From the NCBI RefSeq assembly GCF_006569185.2, contig NZ_VIGC02000001.1:186001-250000 (forward strand): a stretch of DNA of 64,000 nt. The letters run 5' to 3'. The notes beneath the pieces are model-generated. The model did no database searches, was not told the origin of the DNA, and saw only the letters and a list, made by a program, of their open reading frames with translations. The translations under genes and the position numbers were made by a program. Of the stretch, positions 7,305 through 16,400 are shown piece after piece. Source of the stretch: Litorilinea aerophila (GTDB lineage: Bacteria > Chloroflexota > Anaerolineae > Caldilineales > Caldilineaceae). Position 1 is the stretch's first letter. Every line of letters starts with the position of its first letter.

Positions 7305-9481
7305 ACGCACCCACCGTTGACCTGCCCGATGCCCTCCGCCGCTACCCGGAACTGGACGCCTGGATCCAGATCCAGGAGGATGGCACCATCGTCGTGTTCA
7401 GCGGGAAAGTGGAAATCGGCCAGGGCATCCGCACGGTCATCGCCCAGATAGCCGCCGAGGAGCTGGACGTCTCCCTGGAACGCATCCAGGTGGTGCTGGC
7501 CGACACCGGGCGCACCCCGGACGAAGGCTACACCGCCGGCAGCAATTCCACCCAGGGCAGCGGCGGGGCCGTACGCTTTGCCGCGGCTGAGGCCCGCCAG
7601 GTGCTCCTGGAACTGGCGGCGGAACATCTGGCCGCGCCCCTGGAGCGCCTGACTGTCCACGACGGCATCATCGTGGATCCGGTGACCGAAAACTACGTAA
7701 GCTACTGGGAGCTCATGGGGGGACGTCCCTTCCGCCGCCAGGTCACCGGCCGCACCCGTCCCAAAGATCCCGGCCAGTACACCCTGGTGGGCCAGCCCAT
7801 CCCCCGCCTGGACATCCCGGCCAAGGTGGTGGGCCAGCCTGTCTTCGTGGATGACATGGAGCTACCCGGCATGGTGCACGGCCGGGTGGTGCGGCCACCA
7901 GCCGTCAACGCCACCCTGGCAGCCGTGGACCGGACCGGGGTGGAACGGCTGCCGGGGGTGCTGGCTGTGGTCCAGGATGGCAGCTTCCTGGGCGTGGTGG
8001 CCCGCCGGGAGGAACAGGCCGTGCGGGCTGCGGAGGCTCTGCGGCAGGCAGCCCGCTGGCAGGGGGAGACCGTCCTGCCTTCCCACGAGGAGATCTTCGA
8101 CCACCTCCGCGCCGCGCCGGCCCAGAGCCTGCTGGTGGTGGACGGCACGCCGGTGGACGATCCCATCCCACCGGTAGTGCCGCCGGCGGAGGCTGCCCAA
8201 ACCCTGACGGCCACGTACTACCGGCCTTTCCTCATGCATGCCGCGCTGGGGCCCTCCTCGGCCCTGGCCCAGTGGCAGGACGGCCGCCTCACCATCTGGA
8301 CCCACAGCCAGGGCGTCTACCCGCTGCGGGGGGCGCTGGCCCAGGTTCTGGAGATGGCGCCGGAGGACATTCGGGTGATCCACGTGGAGGGCCCAGGCTG
8401 CTATGGCCACAACGGCGCCGACGACGCCGCGCTGGACGCCGCGCTGCTGGCCCGGGCCACCCCGGGACGGCCGGTCCTGCTCAAGTGGAGCCGGGAGGAT
8501 GAACATCGCTGGGAGCCTTACGGACCGGCCATGGCCATTCAGATCCAGGCCAGCCTGGACGCCCAGGGGAGGGTCGTGGACTGGAACCACGACGTCTGGA
8601 GCTACTCCCATTCAGGCCGCCCCAGGCCCCGCGCCGATGGCTCTACCCTGTTGGCAGCCCGGCATCTGGCCCGGCCCATCCTGCCGCCGCCGCCCCGGCC
8701 GGGCCGGGGCCGTCATGGCGGCAGCCACCGCAACGCCGACCCGCTCTACACCTTCCCCCGGCGGCGCATCGTCAAGCACTTTGTGGCGGATAGCCCCCTG
8801 CGCACCTCCTCCCTGCGTAGTCTGGGGGCCTTCGCCAACGTGTTCGCCATTGAATCGTTCATGGATGAGCTCGCGCGGGCCGCGCAGGCGGATCCGGTGG
8901 CGTTCCGCCTGCGTCATCTGGGCGACTCCCGAGCCGGGCAGGTGCTCCAGGCGGCCGCGGAACGGGTGGGCTGGCAGCCGGGCGTCCGGGCCGGCGGCGA
9001 AGGCCAGGGCCGCGGCCGGGGCATTGCCTTTGCCCAGTACAAGAACGAAAAGTGTTACGCCGCGGTGGTGGTGGATCTGGAGGTGGAGCGGGAGAGCGGG
9101 GCGATCCGGCTTCAGCGCATCACCATCGCCGCGGACGCGGGCCAGATCATCAACCCGGATGGCTTGCGCAACCAGCTCGAAGGCGGCGCCATCCAGGCCG
9201 CCAGCTGGGCGCTGAAAGAGGCAGTCCGCTTTGGCCCCGAGGGGCTGGCCAGCCGCGACTGGCAGACCTATCCCATCCTGACCTTTGACGAAGCGCCCGA
9301 GGTGGACGTACTCCTCATCGACCGGCCTGGGGAGCCCCCCCTGGGGGCCGGGGAAGCCACCGTGGGGCCGACGGCCGCGGCCATCGCCAACGCGGTCTTC
9401 CATGCGGTGGGAGTCCGGTTGCGTCACATGCCCTTCACGCCGGAGCGGGTGCGCGCGGCCCTGCAGGAAGAGGCGTCTTGA
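7301..9481 (+). CDS. Molybdopterin-binding large subunit of a molybdenum hydroxylase
   Basis: 726 residues, starting inside the stop of the small-subunit gene. The N-terminus (SGKVEIGQGIRTVIAQIAAEE) resembles the isoquinoline 1-oxidoreductase beta / nicotinate dehydrogenase type, in which a Moco-binding segment precedes the usual PRLDIPAKVVG entry domain near residue 165. The C-terminal GAGEATVGPTAAAIANAV contains the expected catalytic glutamate, and the PFTPERVRAAL ending is typical. It hydroxylates an aromatic or aldehyde substrate using water as the oxygen source. The substrate is unknown, but the neighbouring SDR and epimerase genes suggest aldehyde or sugar-derived compounds. A proline/arginine-rich loop near residues 445-485 looks less conserved. 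Confidence 0.92.
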   Translation: MNAPTVDLPDALRRYPELDAWIQIQEDGTIVVFSGKVEIGQGIRTVIAQIAAEELDVSLERIQVVLADTGRTPDEGYTAGSNSTQGSGGAVRFAAAEARQVLLELAAEHLAAPLERLTVHDGIIVDPVTENYVSYWELMGGRPFRRQVTGRTRPKDPGQYTLVGQPIPRLDIPAKVVGQPVFVDDMELPGMVHGRVVRPPAVNATLAAVDRTGVERLPGVLAVVQDGSFLGVVARREEQAVRAAEALRQAARWQGETVLPSHEEIFDHLRAAPAQSLLVVDGTPVDDPIPPVVPPAEAAQTLTATYYRPFLMHAALGPSSALAQWQDGRLTIWTHSQGVYPLRGALAQVLEMAPEDIRVIHVEGPGCYGHNGADDAALDAALLARATPGRPVLLKWSREDEHRWEPYGPAMAIQIQASLDAQGRVVDWNHDVWSYSHSGRPRPRADGSTLLAARHLARPILPPPPRPGRGRHGGSHRNADPLYTFPRRRIVKHFVADSPLRTSSLRSLGAFANVFAIESFMDELARAAQADPVAFRLRHLGDSRAGQVLQAAAERVGWQPGVRAGGEGQGRGRGIAFAQYKNEKCYAAVVVDLEVERESGAIRLQRITIAADAGQIINPDGLRNQLEGGAIQAASWALKEAVRFGPEGLASRDWQTYPILTFDEAPEVDVLLIDRPGEPPLGAGEATVGPTAAAIANAVFHAVGVRLRHMPFTPERVRAALQEEAS

Positions 9482-9555
9482 GTCGATGCAAGAGTGGGGA
9501 AGGGGTCCACACCGTTGGGGTGAATCCATAACCGGCCATCGGTAGGGGACAGTAC

Positions 9556-11307
9556 CTACCGAAGGGTCGCCCCGATGTCTCCCGGCAATGCCGGCGAGTG
9601 GGAATTTCCGGCACCGACAGTCTCCGCATCGGGGGCGTAGATGAGGGTCACGCGGTCCGGCTCATCGCCCGGTGCGATCAGGAAGGGGCCCAGCCGGGCA
9701 CGGCGGCCTGTGCCGTCTGGCGGCAACAGCGAACCCACCGGCACGGTGGATTCCATGGGGCAGGGCAAGCCGAAAAAGCGGCAGATCTGCCCGACCGTGC
9801 TCTCGGCATGGAAGCTGAGCTGGAGGTCAGGGGCGAAGGACAACGCCCCGGCTTCGGGGTCGAAGAGTTGATCCATCAGCGGCTTGATCCGGGTCCGCAT
9901 GGCGACGAACACGTGGTCGCCCGGTTGAAGGACCGTGGCTCCACGCGGGATGATCACCTTTTCGCCCCGGACGATGAGGGTGACGACGACCTCGTCTGGC
10001 AGGGCCAGGTTGCGGAGGAGTTGACCAGCCACGCGCGCCGTAGGGGCCACCGTGTATTCTACAATCTCGCCGTCCACGTGCCGCAGTGCGTTGATCTCCA
10101 CGGAAACCGGCGGTGCCGGATCTGCCGGGCGGGCGAGCTTGAGCCAGCGCGCCACGAGGGTCAGCGACCACCCCTGGGTGATGGCAGAGACGAGCACGAC
10201 GAAGAAGACGACATTGAAAAGGGCTTCGCTCCCCGGTATGCCTGCCATGAGGGGGAAGGTGGCCAGGGTGATGGGGACGGCCCCTTTCAAACCTACCCAC
10301 GAGATAAAAGCCAGTTCGCGCAGCCGGAAGCCGAAGGGGAAGACAGAGATGGTCACGGCCAGGGGGCGGGCAACCAGGATCAGCACGAGGGCGATCAGCA
10401 ACCCACTGCCTGCGACGGCGAGCAAACGGCTCGGAAAGCTCAGCAGCCCCAACATCACGAACAGCACAATCTGCCCCAACCACGCGGCTGCGTCGTGGAA
10501 AAACCGAATGCCACGCCGAAATACGATAGGGCTATTGCCCAGCACGATCCCGGCCAGGTATACGGCGAGAAAGCCACTTCCGCCCAGCACGGCCGCCAGG
10601 CCAAAGACGAGCAAGCTGAAAGCCAGCGCGAGGAGCGGATAGAGTCCCGGGTAGTCGAGATTCATGTAGTTGATGGCCCATGCTGCGACACGGCCCATGC
10701 CGATTCCTACAGCCGCGCCAACACCAAACTGGAGGAGAAACAAGAGAAAGAGGGCCGCTGCCGAACTGGCCGTGCCGGTGATAATTCCCACCAGGCCCAG
10801 GGTCAGAAAAATGGCCATGGGGTCATTGGAGCCGCTCTCCACTTCGAGGGTGGCCGCCAACCGCTCCGGCAACTTGACCCCACTTGTGCGGAGGATGGAG
10901 AAGACCGCCGCAGCGTCGGTGGAGCTGATGATGCCGCCCAGGAGCATCCCATAGAGCAGCGGCACATCTAATATCCACATGGCCGCGAGGCCCGTTAACA
11001 CCGAGGTCAGGAGGACACCCACTGTGGCCAGCGAGAGGGCCGGGCGCCATGCTAAACGGAGGGAGGCCAGCGACGTGCGGAGCCCACCGTCGAAAAGGAT
11101 GAGCGCAAGCGCCACGCTTCCTACGCTGTTGGCAAGGCTGTAATCTTCGAACGGAATTCCACCCAGCCCCTCGGAGCCGGCCAACATCCCCACGGCTAGA
11201 AACAACACCAGCATGGGCATCCCCAGCCGCGCCGAGAACTTGCTGGACGCGATACCAAGAAGAAGCAGAATCCCTGCCAGGAGCATCATCGCGTTCATGG
11301 AGCCCAT
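9556..11307 (-). CDS. CPA1-type K+/H+ (Na+/H+) antiporter with TrkA-C and C-terminal regulatory domain
   Basis: 583 residues. About 12 hydrophobic segments span residues 1-390; the FDGGLRTS and GGIISSTDAAAVF blocks are characteristic of CPA1 antiporters, the second carrying the ion-binding acidic residue. Residues of about 405-480 form a TrkA-C/RCK_C-like ligand-binding domain (GEIVEYTV, PGDHVFVAMR), and the end resembles a CorC-type domain. This domain order matches NhaP2/CvrA potassium/proton antiporters, which export K+ in exchange for H+. Start choice between 11307 and the ATG at 11298 is open, since neither has a clear ribosome site. It converges with the Mo hydroxylase operon. Confidence 0.9.
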   Translation of the reverse strand: MGSMNAMMLLAGILLLLGIASSKFSARLGMPMLVLFLAVGMLAGSEGLGGIPFEDYSLANSVGSVALALILFDGGLRTSLASLRLAWRPALSLATVGVLLTSVLTGLAAMWILDVPLLYGMLLGGIISSTDAAAVFSILRTSGVKLPERLAATLEVESGSNDPMAIFLTLGLVGIITGTASSAAALFLLFLLQFGVGAAVGIGMGRVAAWAINYMNLDYPGLYPLLALAFSLLVFGLAAVLGGSGFLAVYLAGIVLGNSPIVFRRGIRFFHDAAAWLGQIVLFVMLGLLSFPSRLLAVAGSGLLIALVLILVARPLAVTISVFPFGFRLRELAFISWVGLKGAVPITLATFPLMAGIPGSEALFNVVFFVVLVSAITQGWSLTLVARWLKLARPADPAPPVSVEINALRHVDGEIVEYTVAPTARVAGQLLRNLALPDEVVVTLIVRGEKVIIPRGATVLQPGDHVFVAMRTRIKPLMDQLFDPEAGALSFAPDLQLSFHAESTVGQICRFFGLPCPMESTVPVGSLLPPDGTGRRARLGPFLIAPGDEPDRVTLIYAPDAETVGAGNSHSPALPGDIGATLR

Positions 11308-11380
11308 GGCTACCAGTTTACCACATCCTGCCCCAACTAGTTGACCGGCAATTTCATTATTTCATCATCATATTCGACAC

Positions 11381-11410
11381 TTGCTCCGCCACCTGTGGCA
11401 GGGCTATGAT
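11381..11410 (+). promoter_or_regulatory. Candidate promoter for the membrane alpha/beta hydrolase
   Basis: TTGCTC (11381-11386) and TATGAT (11405-11410) are 18 bp apart in the divergent gap. The implied leader is about 125 bases. Confidence 0.4.
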
Positions 11411-11542
11411 AAAATTTCGGGCAAGACGGCTGCTCGTTGGGACTGCTGAAATTCTTGCCCCCTGGCAAATACCCGAAGAGGAGCAGTTGCTCTGTCCACG
11501 CTGATGCCAATATGGAAATCATGACGCGAAAGGAAAGGCCTT

Positions 11543-13297
11543 GTGAAGCTCAGTACCAAGATCTTGATTCTTGCTTTGGCTTTGATCCTGATCGGCAGTA
11601 CAACGGCCTGGCTGGTTCAAACAAACGGAGGTCAGGTAGCAATCAAAAATGTTCGTTTTGCCGGGTCGAACGGCATCGTACAAAACGCGACCCTGTACAT
11701 TCCCAAGGGTGTCACGAAAGAGAATCCGGCTCCCGGCATCGTTGCCATCCATGGCTACATTAACACCAATGAGACCCAAGCTGGATTCGCCATCGAATTT
11801 GCACGACGTGGTTATGTGGTCCTGGCAGTGGATCAAACTGGTCATGGATACTCAGATCCGCCTGCTTTCGCCAATGGGTTTGGCGGGCCACCGGCTCTCG
11901 CGTTCATGCATACCCTTGACATTGTCGATCAAAACAACATTGGCCTGGAAGGGCACTCCATGGGTGGTTGGGCGTCGCTCATTGCCGCAGCAACCTATCC
12001 AGATGGATACAAATCCATCGTGTTGGAAGGTTCGTCCACCGGCACCTTTGGCGCCCCGGACGGTACGCCGACCTTTCCCCGCAATTTGGCCGTGGTCTTC
12101 TCCAAATATGACGAATTTTCGGCCTTGATGTGGGGCGCTCCAGTTCCGGTCGATATTGTTGCCACGGACAAGCTGAAGACCCTCTTTGGCACCGACGAAA
12201 ACGTTGTTCCAGGCCAACTTTACGGCTCCATTGAAGATGGCACCGCGCGTATCCTGTATCAACCACCGGTTACCCACCCTGGCGACCATCTATCGACTCA
12301 GGCCATTGGCCATGCCATTGACTGGTTTCAGAGGACGCTGGACGGAGGCCAGCCTATTCCCCCTTCCAACCAAATCTGGTACTGGAAAGAAATCGGCAAC
12401 CTGGTGGCCCTGATAGGTATGGTCCTGCTGTTGTTCGCCGCCGGCATGATCTTGCTCCAAACACGTTTCTTTTCCGAACTGCTCGAGCAGCCGGCGCCCG
12501 CCAAAGCCGCCAAGGGGATTGGCTGGTGGGTAGCCGCGCTCATCTTTGTCATTCTGCCGCCCTTGACCCTGTTTCCGTTTAAGGGGTTGTTTGAAGTGCT
12601 GGGGTGGCAGGCCAGTGCCCTCTTTCCACAGAACATCACCACCCAAGTTATCATTTGGACCACGCTTTTGGGGGTTATTTCCCTGGTACTATTCCTGTTG
12701 TGGCATTTCGCCCTAAACCGCGCTACAAACCCCAACGGAGACCATTACGGGATAACTTGGGGGAGGAAAATTCTGTGGCGTAAGGTCGGTAAGTCTTTCC
12801 TGCTGGCCTTTTTGGTTGCGCTGGCCGGGTATGTCTCTTTACTGCTGGTGGCCTTCTTCTTCAAAACAGATTATCGGTTCTGGGTCTTTGCCGTTAAACC
12901 GATGAATGCCCTGCAATTTCGCATTTCCCTCTCGTATCTGATTCCGTTCATATTTTTCTTTTTGGTCGCCGGTACGATTCTCCATGGTCAATTACGCCGT
13001 GAACATATGGGGATGGGTCGGGAGATGCTGCTAAATTGGGTGTTGATGGTGATCGGCTATATCGGCCTCTTGCTCTACCAGTACATCCCGCTCCTGGCTG
13101 GTCACACATTGGCAAACCCGGCAGAGCCGTTGTGGACGATCATTGCCTTTCAGTTCTTGCCATTGATGACCATCGTAGCATTGGTCAAAACCTATTTCTT
13201 CCGCAAGACGGGCCATATTTACGTGGGCGCTTTTCTGAGTGCTGTGCTCATCACCTGGATTGTAGTCGCCAGCCAGGCTATCCACTTTGCGTTCTAG
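11543..13297 (+). CDS. Alpha/beta hydrolase fused to an eight-helix membrane domain
   Basis: 584 residues from a GTG start preceded by AGGAAAGG. One N-terminal membrane anchor (ILILALALILIGSTTAWL) is followed by an extracytoplasmic alpha/beta hydrolase domain of about residues 40-280. It shows AIHGYIN, the nucleophile elbow GHSMGG, and a late histidine in THPGDH. Then come about eight hydrophobic helices (residues 290-580). The hydrolase part resembles acyl-peptide-hydrolase/dienelactone-like folds, but the membrane domain is not one I can name. The gene is visibly AT-richer, with different codon choice from its neighbours, which suggests recent acquisition. Substrate unknown. Confidence 0.75.
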   Translation: MKLSTKILILALALILIGSTTAWLVQTNGGQVAIKNVRFAGSNGIVQNATLYIPKGVTKENPAPGIVAIHGYINTNETQAGFAIEFARRGYVVLAVDQTGHGYSDPPAFANGFGGPPALAFMHTLDIVDQNNIGLEGHSMGGWASLIAAATYPDGYKSIVLEGSSTGTFGAPDGTPTFPRNLAVVFSKYDEFSALMWGAPVPVDIVATDKLKTLFGTDENVVPGQLYGSIEDGTARILYQPPVTHPGDHLSTQAIGHAIDWFQRTLDGGQPIPPSNQIWYWKEIGNLVALIGMVLLLFAAGMILLQTRFFSELLEQPAPAKAAKGIGWWVAALIFVILPPLTLFPFKGLFEVLGWQASALFPQNITTQVIIWTTLLGVISLVLFLLWHFALNRATNPNGDHYGITWGRKILWRKVGKSFLLAFLVALAGYVSLLLVAFFFKTDYRFWVFAVKPMNALQFRISLSYLIPFIFFFLVAGTILHGQLRREHMGMGREMLLNWVLMVIGYIGLLLYQYIPLLAGHTLANPAEPLWTIIAFQFLPLMTIVALVKTYFFRKTGHIYVGAFLSAVLITWIVVASQAIHFAF

Positions 13298-13324
13298 ACA
13301 GAGCTAGATTTCCCCACAAACGAC

Positions 13325-13356
13325 GCAGGGAGCGTTCCCTTTCGAACGCTCCCTGC
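13325..13356. terminator. Bidirectional hairpin between convergent genes
   Basis: A perfect 13-bp stem GCAGGGAGCGTTC / GAACGCTCCCTGC with a CCTTTC loop lies 27 bp after the hydrolase stop and before the convergent macroglobulin gene. There is no strong T run, so it may stop transcription without one or act as a 3' stabiliser. Confidence 0.6.
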
Positions 13357-13441
13357 ACCACCCATGTATTGCCCCTTCACGACGTCGATCAACAACCTCA
13401 TTCATTGCCCCGCAACAACATCCCCCGCAGGGCCCTCCGAC

Positions 13442-16400
13442 CTACTCGCTGGCCCCGATGCGGAGGACCGAACTGGCAGAACGGCCCCAGGTCGTCGTGT
13501 CGTACATGGCGGCCGCCTCTGCCGGCAGGGACAGGAAGTGCCCCTCCTGGGTGGCCCGGGCCAGGTAGGAGTAGGTGTGTAACCCCGGGCTCAGCTCTGT
13601 GATGAAGAAGCTCACCCGATCGCCCCAAATCTCCTTGTGGTTGTACCCATATTCCTGCCAGTACAGAACCGGCTCCAAGAAATCAGCAGCCACGTGGCTG
13701 GTTGTGTTGAGCCCTTCATTCAGTGCCTCCAGCCCACCGGGCAGCCGATCCTCTACCAGAAGGTAAAAGGCCCGCTCCGACACCCGCACACTTAACAGAA
13801 CCTGCACCAACTGCCCCGCGGCCACCCACGCCACTTCCTGACCGCTGACCGGGTCCAGGTAAAGACGGCGGATTTCCACATTGCCCGCCGGCCCAATCTC
13901 GGCCTGGGGCAGATACAGGCGCTGCTGAATGGTGTAGTACAGGGGGCCGGCCGTGGCCAGGAGGACCACCTGATTGTCGCCAGGTGCCATCTGTCCAGCC
14001 GGGATGATCACCGTGCCGGTCAGTTCACCGAGCCCCAACGCCCCGCCGGCTATGGACTCCCCATTCAACTGAACCGTGTAGCCGGCATCCGGGATCGCTT
14101 CCTGATTGGCCAGCAGATGATCCGTCAGCGCCAGGAGGGTGAAAGCCGTCTCATTGGTGCTGCCCCATCCCTCGCCCCGGCGTTGGGCCATCAGCCAGCG
14201 CACGATGCCAGCTTCCAGGGGATGACCCGGCCGAATCTGGACGAAGGCGCTGAGGGCCAGGGCAGTGCTGCGTACGCTGGAGGCCATGTTCTTCTGGTAG
14301 TAGTGGCCGTCCTCCGCCGGATTCAACCAGTAGACATGGTCTTCCTCCACCGTGGCGGCCGCCGCGAGGGCATCCAACCACTCCTGGGCCAGGGGTTCCA
14401 GGCCCAGTCGATACAGGGAAAGGGCCAGCGCGGCCTGGCTGAAGGCATCCTGGGGCGAGCCAGGCTGTTCCATCTCCGCCGCCAGGGACCGGGTGGCTTC
14501 CAGATCCCCCTGGCCGGCCATGGCCATGCTGTACAGGGCAAAGGCACGGGTGCGCAGATCCATTTCCGCCAGATGGGCAGCCAGCCAAGACACACCCCGG
14601 TCGATCACCTGGGGATCTACCGGATACCCCGCCTCGGCCGTGACGGCCAGCCCAAAGACCACCCAGGCCGTCTGATAGTCCTGGCTGCTGTCGTCATACC
14701 ACCAGCCCCAACCGCCGTCGTTGTGCTGGTAGCCGTACAGCCGCTGCACGCCGGCGTCGATGAGCAGAGGCAGATCGACCGCCAGGGTTGAATGGTCGAT
14801 GCCGATCTGGTGAAGGGCCCGGCCGACCACCGCATTCGGCAAGGCCCGGCTCATGGTCTGTTCGACACAGCCATAGGGAAAGCCCGTCAGATATTCCAGG
14901 CCCTGGAGCATGCTCCCGGCGATGGAGCGACTCAGCTCGATCCGGACCTGGCTCATGGCAAGGGCCCCTGGCGGAAGCTGCACGGTCGCCGTGAATGCCC
15001 CCTCGACCAGGCCCACCTGGTTGATGACCTCGGGCACGGCCAGGGGGCGAATCTCCAGCGGCAGCTCGACGCTGTCGCCCAAGGTGGAGGCCTCGTCCAC
15101 AGCCCAGACCGTCAGCTCCACCTGGCCGGGTATGAGCGCTTGGGCAGGCCAGCCCACCACCTTCACCTCCCCCGGCTCCAGGCGGAGGGTCTGGGTGACG
15201 GCGTCCTGGAGAGCCAGGAGGGCATCGTCGCCCTGGAGGCCCACGGCCAGTTGGCGCACCTGGTCGTCATGGTTCTGGACGAGGGCGGAGATGGCCAGCT
15301 CGTCGCCGGCAGTCAGCCCACGAGGCAACAAGGGGCGGACCACAATGGGCTGCCAGGTGGTGATGTGGGTGTACGCCTCACCGACCTGGGTCTCCGGGCC
15401 GGTCGTGGCTTTGACCGTCATGCGCCAGCGGGTCAGATTGTCCGGCAGGGTCACGGTCACCGTGGCCCTGCCTGTGGCGTCGGTCTGAATCGCCGGCAGC
15501 CACAGGGCCGTGTCGGCGAAATCCCGCCGAGGCGAGGCCAGCAGCCCGCCGTCCCCGCCGCCGCCGCCCCCACCGCCCAGCCAGCGTATCAGCGCCATGC
15601 CGTCGTAGGTGCGCACCCCATGTTCCCGCTCTGCGTAGAAGGCATCGAAAATTGGCCCCGCCAGATCCTCACTCAGGGCAAAGATGGCCTCATCCACCAG
15701 CGCCAGGGAGAGCTCTGCTACCACAGGCTGGCCGGCCTCGTCCGTCACCTGGACAGCGAAGGTGGCCTCCTCCCGGGGCCCGTAACGCTCCCCGTCGGAC
15801 AGGATGGCCACGCGCAGCGTCTTGTCGGTGACCGGCACATGCAGCTCCACCTGGTCCTGGCGTAGCCGGCTGTCGGGCAAGTTGGTCCAGGTGGCGTCGG
15901 TGAGGCGGGTATCCTGGGCCTCCCAGGTGCTGATGGTGACAAAGATGTTGGGGGCGTCGTCGGCCTGAACGGGCAGTTCGACGACGGTGAGCGGGCTGTG
16001 GAGCTGGACCAGTTGCTCCCGACGGGTGGTGCCCCTTTCCACGGTCAAGAGGGCGGGACCGTCGGTAGCGGACTCCACCACCAGGCGGGCCACATCACCC
16101 GGTGCGAAGGTATCCTGCTGGGCCCGGATGCGCAGGTCGCCCTGGTTCGACGTGATCCACGGGCTGGTCTGGTCGAAGACATAGAGCCAGGTGCTGTAGC
16201 CGATGGCGTTCCCCAGGCTGTCGGTGGCGTCTGCTCGCAACTCGTAATAGCCCGGCTCATCCACCGTCAGTGGCAACTGGACCTTGCCCTCGCCGTCGGT
16301 ATTGAGGCCAGCCTGGGGCGTCAATGCCCTCTGTTCCGCGCCAGGTCGGCCGTAGGGGATCAGCGCGAGTTCCACCCCACGGTCGCTCACCGGCGTTCCG

